NCBI GenBank assembly: GCA_021789605.1
Contig: JAJYJI010000002.1
Coordinates: forward strand, 62,001 to 126,000
Source of the DNA: a bacterium
GTDB taxonomy: Bacteria; SZUA-79; Acidulodesulfobacterales; Acidulodesulfobacteraceae
Direction: 5' to 3'
DNA: 64,000 nucleotides
Part shown: positions 1 to 13,871 of the stretch, one piece after another
Layout: every line of letters starts with the position of its first letter
Position numbering within the stretch: the stretch's first letter is position 1
Program-made: the position numbers and the translations under genes
The notes under the pieces: generated by a model
Database searches by the model: none
What the model saw: only the letters and a program-made list of their open reading frames with translations
Told to the model about the DNA's origin: nothing

Positions 1-36
1 TCAGTATTTTCATTTTATTTTATTTTTAAGGCGTCA

Positions 37-56
37 TTCCCGCGTAGGCGGGAATC
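37..56. repeat. Short REP-like palindrome ATTCCCGC-GTAG-GCGGGAAT just 3' of mtnA
   Basis: Perfect 8-bp inverted repeat with 4-nt loop in GTCATTCCCGCGTAGGCGGGAATCCAGA, a pattern common as a dispersed intergenic repeat in bacteria. Confidence 0.7.
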
Positions 57-62
57 CAGAAT

Positions 63-1160
63 TTATATTTTTGGTTTAAAAACCTCGCTTATCGATTTAA
101 TATAATCGGGATAAAGAACTCCCTTTTCGGTTATTATAGCAGTAACGTATTTGTTAGGAGTCACGTCGAAAGCAAAATTTAAAGCGGCGGCGTTTTCCGG
201 CGCGATTCTTTTGCCCATAACCGAAACGACCTCGCTAATATCGCGTTCTTCTATCGGTATTTCGTCGCCGGACGCGATGTTTAAATCTATCGTGGAAAGA
301 GGCGCGGCAACGTAAAAAGGAATATTATTTTCTTTAGCTAGGACCGCGACCTGATAAGTGCCTATTTTATTAGCGACGTCGCCGTTGGACGCTATCCTGT
401 CGGCGCCTACGATTACTGCGTTTATTTTGCCGCGTCGCATTAAAAGCCCGGCGGAGTTATCCGCAATAAGCGTAACCGGAATTCCGTCCTCCATAAGTTC
501 CCACGCTGTAAGTCTCGCGCCTTGAAGAAAAGGTCTGGTTTCGTCTGAAATTACCGATATTTTTTTGTTTTCGGCGACTGCCGCCCTTATGACGCCGAGC
601 GCCGTTCCGTAACCTGCGGTGGCAAGCGCGCCCGCGTTGCAGTGGGTTAAAACCGAAAATCCGTCGTTTAAAAGCGCGGCGCCGTAACGTCCCATATTTT
701 TGTTTATTTCTATGTCTTCATCGTATATTTTTAAGGATTCGGTTCTTATAAGGCTGATTAGTTCCTCTAACATTAACGGCTTGGAGCCTCCCGAACCTTT
801 GCCTTCGTCTTTTTCCCCCGCGCTCTCGACGAGCTTCCTTATCCTGCCTACAGCCCAGCCGAGATTGACGGCGGTCGGTCTTGCCGAAAACATGAAATCG
901 CATATTTCAAAGAATTTATTTTTAAAAGTTTCGTAATTATTTGCTCCATTATTTTCAAGAAGCGATTTTGCGCCCAGATACAGCCCGAAAGCGGCGGAAA
1001 CGCCTATCGCCGGCGCGCCCCTGACTATCATGTCTTTTATCGCGCGGTAAACGTCTTTATATGTCTTTAATTCGACGTAATCGACCTCCAGCGGCAGTTT
1101 TCTTTGGTCTATCATTTCGACGACGTCGTCGTCTCTCAGTTTTAAGGTATAAAATGACAT
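63..1160 (-). CDS. mtnA: S-methyl-5-thioribose-1-phosphate isomerase (MtnA/eIF2B-alpha-like)
   Basis: Motifs MIVRGAPAIGVSAAFG, THCNAGALATAGYGTALGVIRAA, VIVGADRIASNGDVANKIGTYQVA. Confidence 0.95.
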   Translation of the reverse strand: MSFYTLKLRDDDVVEMIDQRKLPLEVDYVELKTYKDVYRAIKDMIVRGAPAIGVSAAFGLYLGAKSLLENNGANNYETFKNKFFEICDFMFSARPTAVNLGWAVGRIRKLVESAGEKDEGKGSGGSKPLMLEELISLIRTESLKIYDEDIEINKNMGRYGAALLNDGFSVLTHCNAGALATAGYGTALGVIRAAVAENKKISVISDETRPFLQGARLTAWELMEDGIPVTLIADNSAGLLMRRGKINAVIVGADRIASNGDVANKIGTYQVAVLAKENNIPFYVAAPLSTIDLNIASGDEIPIEERDISEVVSVMGKRIAPENAAALNFAFDVTPNKYVTAIITEKGVLYPDYIKSISEVFKPKI

Positions 1161-1193
1161 AGCGATACAGATTATAACATAATTTTTTAAAAA

Positions 1194-1215
1194 AAGAAGA
1201 AAACTATCTCTTCTT
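1194..1215 (-). terminator. Possible intrinsic terminator at the 3' end of the 1369-aa gene
   Basis: On the minus strand AAGAAGA-N8-TCTTCTT followed by a T run; AT-rich stem. Confidence 0.4.
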
Positions 1216-4200
1216 AAGACGCAATAACCACATGATTCGATGTCAATGTGTTATTTATAGTATGCGGTCCCGATGATGTTCCGACAAGTTTGATTATAGT
1301 ATCGCTAGTGCTATAAGTATTAGGAGTTGAAGTGTTAATTTCAATAAGATAGACGTCGTTTGTGCCGCTGTCATTATATGTAAATGGTATTATCTCGTGG
1401 TCTGCTGCGCCGTTTAGTACGGTATTGGCAACAGTAGTGACATTAGAAGAATTTACGGTTATAAGACTGCCGAGAGTAAGGGAACTGCTATCGCTGGAAA
1501 ATACTATTTGATCGCTTGCGGCAACTCCGCTTATTATTGCGTTAATCATTAAACTAGCTACTGACCCGTTATTGGCTGCTACGCTTATAGAGTCGTAATT
1601 ACTTGATGATGTTGACGTATGGCTATTAAGAGTAATATTGACTTCATTTGAATTAGTATCGGTAATACTAAGCCCTCCGGTACTATTACCTAAACTGCTA
1701 ATATTGATCTGGCTTGTGCCGGCTAGATTTAATTGCGTTAGGCTGCCGTCGTTAATAGCGTTAATGCCAACTTGAGCACTACTGCTATTTTGTATGCCGA
1801 AGGTTGTATTGCTTTCGCTTAGCGTCGTTATTATAAAGGCAGCGGTATCAGTACCTTGAAATATCAATTTATCGGAAGTACCGGCGCTATTTCCTAAAGT
1901 TAACGTGCCGATACTGTCTGAACCCGCGCTAGCAACGGTGTTATTAGTGATAGTTAAATAATTACCGCTAGTAGAACTAATATCATCCAAATTATTAATT
2001 ACCGCTAAATGATTACCGCCTAAATTTAAAACGGTAAGGTGACCGTCGGTATAATTCGTAATATTTAAATTTGCGCCGCTTGAATTCTTGATAGAAAGAT
2101 TATCGGTAGAATCGATTAAGGTATTTATATTAAAAGGGTTGACGTTTGTGCCTGATAATGCAAGCTTATCGCTATTATATTGACTATTCCCCATCGTTAA
2201 TGTACCTATGCTATTAGCACCCGAACCGTTATTGTTTATAGTAATATTGTCGCTTGCAAACAGGGAAGATGTATCGGTTAAATTAGTAATTGTTATGCTT
2301 TTAGTTCCGGTTAATGTTAACCCTGCTAATTGGTTGTCGTTAAAGTTTGTAATATTTAGATTCAATCCGTTGTCAGCAATCTTAAAATCTTGACTATGGT
2401 CATTTAGCGTAACTATAGTAAAAGCGTTGCCGTTTGTGCCTGATAATGCAAGACTGTCTCCGGAAGAAGAATTAATTTCGTTATTTCCAATATTTAATGC
2501 ATTTATGCTGTTTGCCTGAGAACCATCATCTATAATGGCAAGGCTGACTGTTAATCCCGAAGTACCGCCAAGTCCGGCATCATTCAAATTATTAATCGTT
2601 ACGCCGCTGCCGCCGCTTATGGTTAAGCTTGTTAAATTATTATCAGTAATATCGGCATTGTTTGCGCTAGAATTAATTATGATATCAGGCGTAGATGCAA
2701 CATAACTAATATTAGAGCTGGTACTCGGCAATACCACAAATGCATCCTTCCCTAAAACAAAAGAACTTGTACTGCTGCTGCCATAATCTACAAGAACGGC
2801 GCTGCCGGCAAGCGTTCCGAAGTCGGTTTTAGCCGTGCTGGTATTAGGTACAAAAAACTCAGCAAAAGACGGCCCTGCGCCGGAAATATGACTTATAGCG
2901 TCATTTAAAGCTGTTTGTAGCGACGTGTCGGCGGCGGATAAAGCAAAAATATCAACCGTATTAATTGTAGAGTTAGCCGTATTGATACTATTAGAGAATT
3001 TAATGTTTAAGTCTGGCCACAAATAAGAAGCTGAACTTGAATTATTATCAGTAATACTCGCATAATGACTTAAATCTATATTGGGGCTTTCCATAGTTAC
3101 GGTGTTGTCAACAAAAGCGGGCGGAACCGATATGCTATAACTGCTAGCGCCGCTTGTCTTAATTGATTCGTTTCCGTTATTATCTGTTAACGTTAATTTG
3201 CTATTACTGCTGCCGGTAACATTTATATTATTGGAAATACTATAATAACTTGTTTGACCGGCTGACGTAGTAGTGTTTATTTGGGACTTTAAATTCAATG
3301 CGTTTGTTCCATTCTTGCTCAGGTTAAAAGTATTTGTTTGATTAGCGTTAGCAAGGGTAGTAATTGATAAATTAGTATTTGAATTTGACGATAAATTAAA
3401 AGATGTTTGTTCAAAATTAGATATAGAAACTGGATTAGAAGCAGAGCCAAGCGTTAAAGCGCCCGTATTGGTCGAAGTAACGGCTAGCGATGATTGTATT
3501 ATTGGCGTCGAACCATTTTGAAATCCTTCTATATTAAGATATTGAATATCAATGCTATGTGTACCGCTAAACGTCAGCGTTTTTAACGGCTTATCAATAA
3601 TACTTTGAAATAGCGTTTGATTTGTATTTATAGAAGTATCGTTAATTGCAAGGGATGAAGCACTGCTGCTGAATCCGCTGCCATTTCCAATGCTCGTGCT
3701 GCCAAGCAAATATGATCCGGAACCGCTTAAATCTATTGTAAGATTAGTGCCTAGATTATCGCTAAGGGAGCCAATAGTTGTATTACCGGAGCCTTCTACA
3801 GTTAAATTAGACAGTGAATTATCTGTCACATTGGAAATTTGAAGACCTAAATTGCTTGTAGCGTTATTATCTATTACAAGGCTTGACGCACTAATTAATA
3901 ATCCGCTTCCGGTTGAAGTAGGCCAGGTAAGCCCGCCTATATTGAGTTCTTTAGGGGTACCGCTTGCGATAATCTCAAGCGGCGTCGAACCTGAATCGTT
4001 TATAGTGCCGATTTGTAGCTCATTTTGAGCGCTATTTAGGTTTAACGTGGATAGCGAATTATCGTTTATGGCAGCAATCGTATCAGTTAAAGTTTGCGTG
4101 CTGTTTGAATAACTGTCCGACATCTTTATAGTGCCTATGCCGTTCGGCGTAACGGCGCTGTCCGAAAAAGTTAATGAATTTACATATGGACTATAAGCAG

Positions 4201-5323
4201 TCGTATTGTTAAATAATATTTTGGCTGTATCCGTAGCGCCGCTTGAACCGGTAAGTTCAAATTTAATACTGTCGTAGTAACTTACAGTATAGCTGCCCAA
4301 ACTTTTAGTACTGGTATTGTCAAATTGAAACGTTGAACTATTTGCAACATTTTTGAGTATATCAGCGCCGGCTACCTGTTGTAAATCTATCGTATTATTG
4401 AAACTACCGAGCTGAGCGCCAAGAGCCGCTACATCATATAAATTACCTAATGTACTACTGGCATCATTTATGCCTAGTACTTGAAAACCAGAGATAGTAC
4501 CGGCGCCAAATGAATCAATATAGCCGCCTGAACTAGTTGGAAAATTTGAATTTGTTGACGGTTTTATGATAAGTTCATTAATTGTTGCCGTACCGGTCAA
4601 AGTAGTACCAGAGGTTAAAGATTTCGTAACGGTATGCACATAAGAACCAGAACCTGTGCCAGAACCAGAACCTGTGCCAGAACCAGAACCTGTGCCAGAA
4701 CCAGAACCAGATGTGGTATTAGTAGAAGTTGTGGACGAAGAATAAGTTGATACAAACGTAGAGGGGCTCGTTAAATTACTTGCCGTGTTTCCAGATGATA
4801 TAAATGAAGTCGTTACCTGATTAACGTATGCGGCGGCTACCGTTGGGGAGTAACCGACGCCGTTAGTTGTTGAATATATTTTAGTAAAATTATCAGCGGC
4901 TTCCATTCTGTTAACAAATACTTGGTAATCCTGAGAAGAAGGTCCTTCGTTTACTAGGGCGTTATACACTGCATCTATTGTCTGGATTAACGATCCGGTA
5001 TGCGCATAAATACTCTCTAACCAACCCATACCAGATGGTTTTGCATCTCTTCCCAGTAAATTGTTAAAAATATCGTCAACCTGCGCGAACGTTAAACCGG
5101 TTGAAGCGATTGTGCCATATTTTGATTCGAATGCCTGCAAAAAAGTATTATTTAATGTTTCAGCGCTGCTGCTTGCAATAATATTTCCAGCCCATTCATA
5201 ACCGGTATAGTTAGCCGGCCTGTCTAACGCGCCGACGAATAGTACTTGTCCTTCGGTGTAAGCTGTAGGGTTAGTAAAAAATGTAACCATAGATGAATTT
5301 GATGTGGTCGTGGATGAAGCCAT
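1214..5323 (-). CDS. Large secreted S-layer/adhesin-like protein with N-terminal DUF4214-like domain and repeated beta-solenoid-like body; candidate type I secretion substrate
   Basis: N-term YTEGQVLFVGALDRPANYTGYEWAGN...NNLLGRDAKPSGMGW shared with three other ORFs; GSGSGT linker; Ser/Thr/Asn/Gly-rich repeats; C-term DVYLIEI...TIIKLVG. Confidence 0.75.
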   Translation of the reverse strand: MASSTTTSNSSMVTFFTNPTAYTEGQVLFVGALDRPANYTGYEWAGNIIASSSAETLNNTFLQAFESKYGTIASTGLTFAQVDDIFNNLLGRDAKPSGMGWLESIYAHTGSLIQTIDAVYNALVNEGPSSQDYQVFVNRMEAADNFTKIYSTTNGVGYSPTVAAAYVNQVTTSFISSGNTASNLTSPSTFVSTYSSSTTSTNTTSGSGSGTGSGSGTGSGSGTGSGSYVHTVTKSLTSGTTLTGTATINELIIKPSTNSNFPTSSGGYIDSFGAGTISGFQVLGINDASSTLGNLYDVAALGAQLGSFNNTIDLQQVAGADILKNVANSSTFQFDNTSTKSLGSYTVSYYDSIKFELTGSSGATDTAKILFNNTTAYSPYVNSLTFSDSAVTPNGIGTIKMSDSYSNSTQTLTDTIAAINDNSLSTLNLNSAQNELQIGTINDSGSTPLEIIASGTPKELNIGGLTWPTSTGSGLLISASSLVIDNNATSNLGLQISNVTDNSLSNLTVEGSGNTTIGSLSDNLGTNLTIDLSGSGSYLLGSTSIGNGSGFSSSASSLAINDTSINTNQTLFQSIIDKPLKTLTFSGTHSIDIQYLNIEGFQNGSTPIIQSSLAVTSTNTGALTLGSASNPVSISNFEQTSFNLSSNSNTNLSITTLANANQTNTFNLSKNGTNALNLKSQINTTTSAGQTSYYSISNNINVTGSSNSKLTLTDNNGNESIKTSGASSYSISVPPAFVDNTVTMESPNIDLSHYASITDNNSSSASYLWPDLNIKFSNSINTANSTINTVDIFALSAADTSLQTALNDAISHISGAGPSFAEFFVPNTSTAKTDFGTLAGSAVLVDYGSSSTSSFVLGKDAFVVLPSTSSNISYVASTPDIIINSSANNADITDNNLTSLTISGGSGVTINNLNDAGLGGTSGLTVSLAIIDDGSQANSINALNIGNNEINSSSGDSLALSGTNGNAFTIVTLNDHSQDFKIADNGLNLNITNFNDNQLAGLTLTGTKSITITNLTDTSSLFASDNITINNNGSGANSIGTLTMGNSQYNSDKLALSGTNVNPFNINTLIDSTDNLSIKNSSGANLNITNYTDGHLTVLNLGGNHLAVINNLDDISSTSGNYLTITNNTVASAGSDSIGTLTLGNSAGTSDKLIFQGTDTAAFIITTLSESNTTFGIQNSSSAQVGINAINDGSLTQLNLAGTSQINISSLGNSTGGLSITDTNSNEVNITLNSHTSTSSSNYDSISVAANNGSVASLMINAIISGVAASDQIVFSSDSSSLTLGSLITVNSSNVTTVANTVLNGAADHEIIPFTYNDSGTNDVYLIEINTSTPNTYSTSDTIIKLVGTSSGPHTINNTLTSNHVVIAS
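4644..4712 (-). repeat. 18-bp in-frame tandem repeat encoding GSGSGT linker
   Basis: Tandem AGAACCTGTGCCAGAACC units, about 3.5 copies. Confidence 0.85.
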
Positions 5324-5726
5324 TTAAAGACCTCCTTAAAAATAAAATTTTTTATATTAATTATTAATATTTATTTAATTTATATATTAATCCTTTAGGA
5401 AATTTTATTGAAAACCTTAAAAATTAAACTTTTCTTCTCATTAATTATATAAATTTTAACACAAACTATACCCAAGTCAAGCATGTTTTTGCAACTAATT
5501 TTCTTTAATTTTGCAATATGACGCCGAAAAAGTTGTCAGTTCTTGTTTTCCACTATCGTAATGCTGTAACGAGAAGTTAAGCGGAAAACTAATCTGACAC
5601 TTTTTTTATTTTAAAATCTTATTTTACTTTTTTAATAAATATATTAAAATGTTATGCGTTAATATTGCTATTTAATAATATAAGTCAATGAATTTAATTT
5701 AAAATGATATAATATAGATTCTGTAA

Positions 5727-6521
5727 ATGCCAAATAAAAACAAAATAACGGAAGGTTTCGACATACTTTTAAAATACAGGTATCTGATATGGGTTCTTTC
5801 GCTTAAAGAGCTTAAAACCCAGTACAGGGGGTCTTATCTTGGATTTTTCTGGTCTTTGGTAAATCCGCTTCTTCTGTTAATTATATACACGTTTCTGTTT
5901 GTAGTCGTATTCCATAATACTTCAAAAGCCTACCCCGTATATTTATTCTGCGGAATACTTCCTTATACGTGGTTTCAAAATTCTATAATAGTTTCCACCA
6001 CGTCCATATCGAACGCAGGAGGTTTGGTTTCTAAATCCCTTATACCTCCGGAAGTCATAGTTATGTCTAAAATAGGCGCTAATTTATTAAATTATCTGCT
6101 TTCCATCCCCATACTGATATTATTCGTTTACATATTCAAAATGCGCTTAGGTCTTCCAGCGCTGTATTTTCCCTTTATAGTAATAATAACTTTTTTTATT
6201 ACGGCGGGCATTAGCCTTTTTTTTGCGGCTTTAAACGTATTTTATAGGGATATACAGTTTATAATAATAAACATTACAACTTTTTTGTATTTTTCTATGC
6301 CCGTAATGTATTTTGACGAACAGCTGCCTTTAAAATTAAGGAGATTGGTTTATTTAAATCCGGTAGCTTATGCCATGAAATGCTTTCAGGATATATTTTA
6401 TTTTAATGTTTTCCCGAAATTCTATTACGTCGCAGGAATTACATTAATTTCGATAGTAGTATTCGTAGCCGGCTACGCTTATTTCGCCTCTAAAAAGGAG
6501 CTATTCAGTGAGTTTATCTAA
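5727..6521 (+). CDS. ABC-2 type polysaccharide export permease (Wzm/TagG-like)
   Basis: ELKTQYRGSYLGFFWSLVNPLLLLIIYTFLFVVVF; six-TM-like profile; followed by cognate ATPase. Confidence 0.92.
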   Translation: MPNKNKITEGFDILLKYRYLIWVLSLKELKTQYRGSYLGFFWSLVNPLLLLIIYTFLFVVVFHNTSKAYPVYLFCGILPYTWFQNSIIVSTTSISNAGGLVSKSLIPPEVIVMSKIGANLLNYLLSIPILILFVYIFKMRLGLPALYFPFIVIITFFITAGISLFFAALNVFYRDIQFIIINITTFLYFSMPVMYFDEQLPLKLRRLVYLNPVAYAMKCFQDIFYFNVFPKFYYVAGITLISIVVFVAGYAYFASKKELFSEFI

Positions 6522-7281
6522 TTCATCGGGCGGCGGCTACGCCATCGAAATAGAAAACATTACTAAGACTTTCAAAAGGCTTTCTTCTCATACCACTTTA
6601 AAAAAAGCTTTTATAGATTTTATTACTTTTAACAAAAATAAACAGGTTAAAGTATTAAGGTTCACGGCTCTAGAAAACGTAAGTTTCAAAGTAAAGCGCG
6701 GGGAAACATTCGGTATCATCGGACCTAACGGGGCGGGTAAAAGCACTCTTTTAAAAATAATATGCGGAATAATGAAGCCTACTTCCGGCAGCATAGCGGT
6801 AAACGGCTCTTTATCGGCATTACTGGAGCTTGGCACCGGCTTTCATCCCGAGCTTACCGGAAGGGAAAACGTCTTCATAAACGGTTTGATTCTGGGGCTT
6901 GGAAAAAAGGAAATAGCCTCAAAATTCGACGAGATAGTAGAATTTAGCGGCGTAAAGGATTTTATTGACGAGCCGGTGAAAACATATTCCAGCGGCATGC
7001 AGATAAGGCTTTCGTTTTCGGTGGCGGTAAACGTAAACCCGGACGTACTGATACTGGACGAAGTTTTATCAGTAGGAGACGCAGAATTTCAGGCAAAAAG
7101 CAAAAAAAGAATCGAAGAGTTTATAAACGGCGGCAGAACCGTCCTAATGGTAAACCATAATAAAAACGACATACTGAATTATTGCTCGGAAGCCGTCCTT
7201 TTATTTAAAGGAACGGTCGCGGCGGCGGGCAAAAGCCAAAACGTGATAGAAAGATACGAGGAATTGCAGGCTAAAAGCTAA
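6508..7281 (+). CDS. Polysaccharide ABC transporter ATP-binding protein (Wzt/TagH-like, no C-terminal carbohydrate-binding extension)
   Basis: Walker A GPNGAGKST, signature YSSGMQIRL, Walker B DVLILDE, ELTGRENVFINGLILG; length 257 aa. Confidence 0.93.
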   Translation: MSLSNSSGGGYAIEIENITKTFKRLSSHTTLKKAFIDFITFNKNKQVKVLRFTALENVSFKVKRGETFGIIGPNGAGKSTLLKIICGIMKPTSGSIAVNGSLSALLELGTGFHPELTGRENVFINGLILGLGKKEIASKFDEIVEFSGVKDFIDEPVKTYSSGMQIRLSFSVAVNVNPDVLILDEVLSVGDAEFQAKSKKRIEEFINGGRTVLMVNHNKNDILNYCSEAVLLFKGTVAAAGKSQNVIERYEELQAKS

Positions 7282-7304
7282 TAATTAAATCACTTAATTT
7301 AACG

Positions 7305-10746
<3,442 letters not shown>

Positions 10747-10757
10747 TTTATTAAAAA

Positions 10758-13676
10758 CTATTTAATTTTATCAGACAGCATAATTACGGATTCGTCCCAT
10801 GTAAGCCACACGCCTTTAACGCCGTTTTCGTCCTCGCGCTTACCTGCCGCGGCGTCAACGCCTTCCATAACGCTGGTTTCTTTTATGCCTATCTTGTATA
10901 CCTCGTTAACGGTTTTAATAAAATCTTTTTCGTTTCCCTGCCTAAAATAAAAAATCCGACCGTCCTTTTTTATTCCCGACTCCGCCGCTATTTCTTTAAA
11001 AACCGGAATATCTGAAGCTATTATTTTTAAATTTTTACTCAATCCTTCGATAATAGGCAGTCCCAGACCTTCGGCTACGGAAGCTGCGATTAAAACTTTA
11101 GACGCTCCGTATATATAATTCAGCTCTTCGTCGGTAACGTCTTCAAAGAAAAACAGGTTTAAACCTAAAAAACTGCTGCTTTTGATTTTTTGGAGCAAAT
11201 CCGCCGGAGTTTTGTCTATTTTACCTATTATTACTAAAACGCCGTTAAAACCGCTTTTCCACAGTTTTTCAAAAGCGTTTAATACGAACATATGATTTTT
11301 TACCGGCGTAAGGGTCCCTACCATTAAAAATATATCCATGCTAGCGTAAAATTTCTTAAAAACGCTCCTTATTTCTTTTGGCTTAAGCGTAAACTCTGTC
11401 CAGTGGTCGAACCCGGGATAAAAATAATCCACCGGAACGCGGACGATGCCTTCGGCGTCTTTTATGCCGGCGTAAGATTTTATATTTTCCGCTTCTGACC
11501 TTGAAACTGTTATTATTAAATCTACGTTTTTTAGCAATTCGTCTAATTTTAAACGGAAAACCGAAGCAAAATCCCTGTTGCAGTAATCTTCGTACATAAC
11601 CGGAATAACGTCGTATATTGCCTGCACTATTTTGGCTTTAAACGGTTTATATTTTTTTATAATCCCGTTTATATCGTAAAAATAAGTCCAGAAAACGTCG
11701 GGAAACAGAAGTATATCGCCTTCTTTTGGCTTTATTTCCCCGCCTGTTTTAATTCCCTTAAGCCTTAAGCTGATATAGGCGTAATAAATAAATATTTTCC
11801 GAAAAAAACGCCTTATATAAACGTATTTATAAACGCTGTTTTTTAAAAAATTTCCCCTGCGGCTTCCGCCGTCAAGCCGGTCAAATTTCGCTAAATATAA
11901 ACTTATTTTACTTTCCCATTTAATGTAGGCTTTTTTTAGCCTGTGAGGGGTATCCAGAGATTTTGACTGTTGAAAGGGTTCGAAAATTGCGCCTGCCGTA
12001 CTTGCGGCTTTTACTAATTTTTTATTTTTGACGATAACCGGAACCGCTTTCATTCCTGTAACTTTCTCGATTATGGAAATTCTTTTTACGATATTTCTCA
12101 CCACCCTCTGTATGCCGGTATTCAAACCGTTAAGCAGGGTATCGGTTATGTCTATATAAATATAATTCGGCCGCGCGGCTCCGCCGCCGTTAAATTTATA
12201 ATTATATTTTACTATTCCTTTTAACTCGTTTAAATCGTCTTTTTTAATAATTTTTAAAGCGACCGATAAAATAAAGTAAATAATGATTCCCGCGGATATA
12301 CATACGGTAACGTCGGCAACGGGATTAAAATTTAAAGCTTCCGCCATAAAGTTTATGATAATTCCCATAATCAGGGAAGCAAATAATACTTTTGTTAAGT
12401 TTATCCAATCCGCCTTAACGCGCGCGCGCGAACTTTTTAAAGTAAGCGCGATAAGCGCGAAAGCCGTTATAAATTCCGTTATTACGCTTGCCGCCGCTCC
12501 TCCGTAAACGCCGAAATATTTAATTAATACGGGCGTCGCTAAAAGTCCGGCGGCAGTAGCGATAAAGGCGGAAACAATCAGGCTTTTTCTTTCCTGCAGC
12601 GCGGTTAAATATCCGTTAAATACGGCCGATATTCCTATGAATAAAATCGACCATATCATAATATCTAAAATATAAGCGCTAGTTATGTATTTAGGTCCGA
12701 AGAAAACGGATACTATCCTTTTACTTAATACAACGCCGCCTATGCAAACAGGAATAAGAGCAGTATAGTTAAACCTGAAAAGTTCGCTTATTATTGAAGA
12801 CTGTCTTTCTATGTCCTTGTTTTTAATGGCGTCGGATATTATAGGAATAAAAGCCCCTACTATTAAAGCGGTAAAAGAGGAAACGAAAAACACGAGCCTG
12901 CCTGCCATATAAAAATAACCCGTGTTTTTATTTGTGCTAAGGATTTTTAAAAACAGGACGGGGAGGCTTCCGTAAAAAATAACCAGTGCTGAAAATATAC
13001 CGAAAGGCATTCCGTTTAAAAAAAGATATTTAAAATTTTTAAGGCTAAAATTTAACTTTATCCGACCGATTATTTTAACCACGTATCCAAACTGCATAAA
13101 GGCGGTAATGAAAGCTCCGGCTATAAAAAAAATTATCGAATATAAATAATCGTTTTTATCGACGACGAATAAAATTATTCCCAAAAAATATATAAACCTG
13201 CCCAAAAAAGCCGATAAGGCAATTATCTGGTTTTTCTCCAGAGCCTTAATAGCGAAACTTAAGCTGAAAGTATTTGCCAAAGGCAGGAGGGCAATAACCA
13301 GAAGCATATACGTCTGAACCGCTCCGAACCTTAAAACGTAGACTGCTGATAGAACCAGCGCGGCAGATGATATTAAAGACATAAAAAGATTAAAGGAAAA
13401 AACGTCGCCGACTATTTCTTTCAAGCCGCTTTTGTTTTTTGCTATGGCACTTTCTCCGTAAACAGAAAGACCGGAATCGGCGATTAAGGTAAAATAAGTA
13501 ACGAAAGTGAGGGCAAAGCCGTATGCCCCGTAAATTGAAGCCCCAAGTTTCCTGACGAGGATTATGTTTATAGCCAGCGCAAAAACCTTGGAAATAAAAG
13601 TTGCAAGATAGAGAAGGCTTAAATTTTTAATGAACCTTTGCTTATATGTAAGGGAAGCAGGGGAATTCGTTCCCAT
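10758..13676 (-). CDS. Fusion protein: Wzx/MATE-like polysaccharide flippase (N-term) + GT4-type glycosyltransferase (C-term)
   Basis: N-term multi-TM NLLYLATFISKVFALAINIILVRKLGASIYGAYGFALTF-type sequence; C-term NTGIQRVVRNIVKR, GTLTPVKNHMFVLNAFEKLWKSG, AEGLGLPIIEGLSK. Confidence 0.85.
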   Translation of the reverse strand: MGTNSPASLTYKQRFIKNLSLLYLATFISKVFALAINIILVRKLGASIYGAYGFALTFVTYFTLIADSGLSVYGESAIAKNKSGLKEIVGDVFSFNLFMSLISSAALVLSAVYVLRFGAVQTYMLLVIALLPLANTFSLSFAIKALEKNQIIALSAFLGRFIYFLGIILFVVDKNDYLYSIIFFIAGAFITAFMQFGYVVKIIGRIKLNFSLKNFKYLFLNGMPFGIFSALVIFYGSLPVLFLKILSTNKNTGYFYMAGRLVFFVSSFTALIVGAFIPIISDAIKNKDIERQSSIISELFRFNYTALIPVCIGGVVLSKRIVSVFFGPKYITSAYILDIMIWSILFIGISAVFNGYLTALQERKSLIVSAFIATAAGLLATPVLIKYFGVYGGAAASVITEFITAFALIALTLKSSRARVKADWINLTKVLFASLIMGIIINFMAEALNFNPVADVTVCISAGIIIYFILSVALKIIKKDDLNELKGIVKYNYKFNGGGAARPNYIYIDITDTLLNGLNTGIQRVVRNIVKRISIIEKVTGMKAVPVIVKNKKLVKAASTAGAIFEPFQQSKSLDTPHRLKKAYIKWESKISLYLAKFDRLDGGSRRGNFLKNSVYKYVYIRRFFRKIFIYYAYISLRLKGIKTGGEIKPKEGDILLFPDVFWTYFYDINGIIKKYKPFKAKIVQAIYDVIPVMYEDYCNRDFASVFRLKLDELLKNVDLIITVSRSEAENIKSYAGIKDAEGIVRVPVDYFYPGFDHWTEFTLKPKEIRSVFKKFYASMDIFLMVGTLTPVKNHMFVLNAFEKLWKSGFNGVLVIIGKIDKTPADLLQKIKSSSFLGLNLFFFEDVTDEELNYIYGASKVLIAASVAEGLGLPIIEGLSKNLKIIASDIPVFKEIAAESGIKKDGRIFYFRQGNEKDFIKTVNEVYKIGIKETSVMEGVDAAAGKREDENGVKGVWLTWDESVIMLSDKIK

Positions 13677-13871
13677 TTATTCATTTAATATGCCTATTAT
13701 CGCGACCGGCAAGCCTAAATTTATATACTGCATATATTTATCCCCCGAAAATATGATTATATATAATTATATATCTTAAAAATTAAAAAATAAACAGACT
13801 TTTACATTTTTATCAGCGGCTTCATGCGACGCAAAGGAAAAAACGCTTGGGAGGTTTTTTTATAGGTCTAA

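Noticed and set aside
4644-4712. Short regularly repeated units suggestive of CRISPR or VNTR
   Set aside because: 18-bp contiguous in-frame repeat encoding a Gly/Ser/Thr linker without spacers; no CRISPR array or cas gene seen anywhere in the window.
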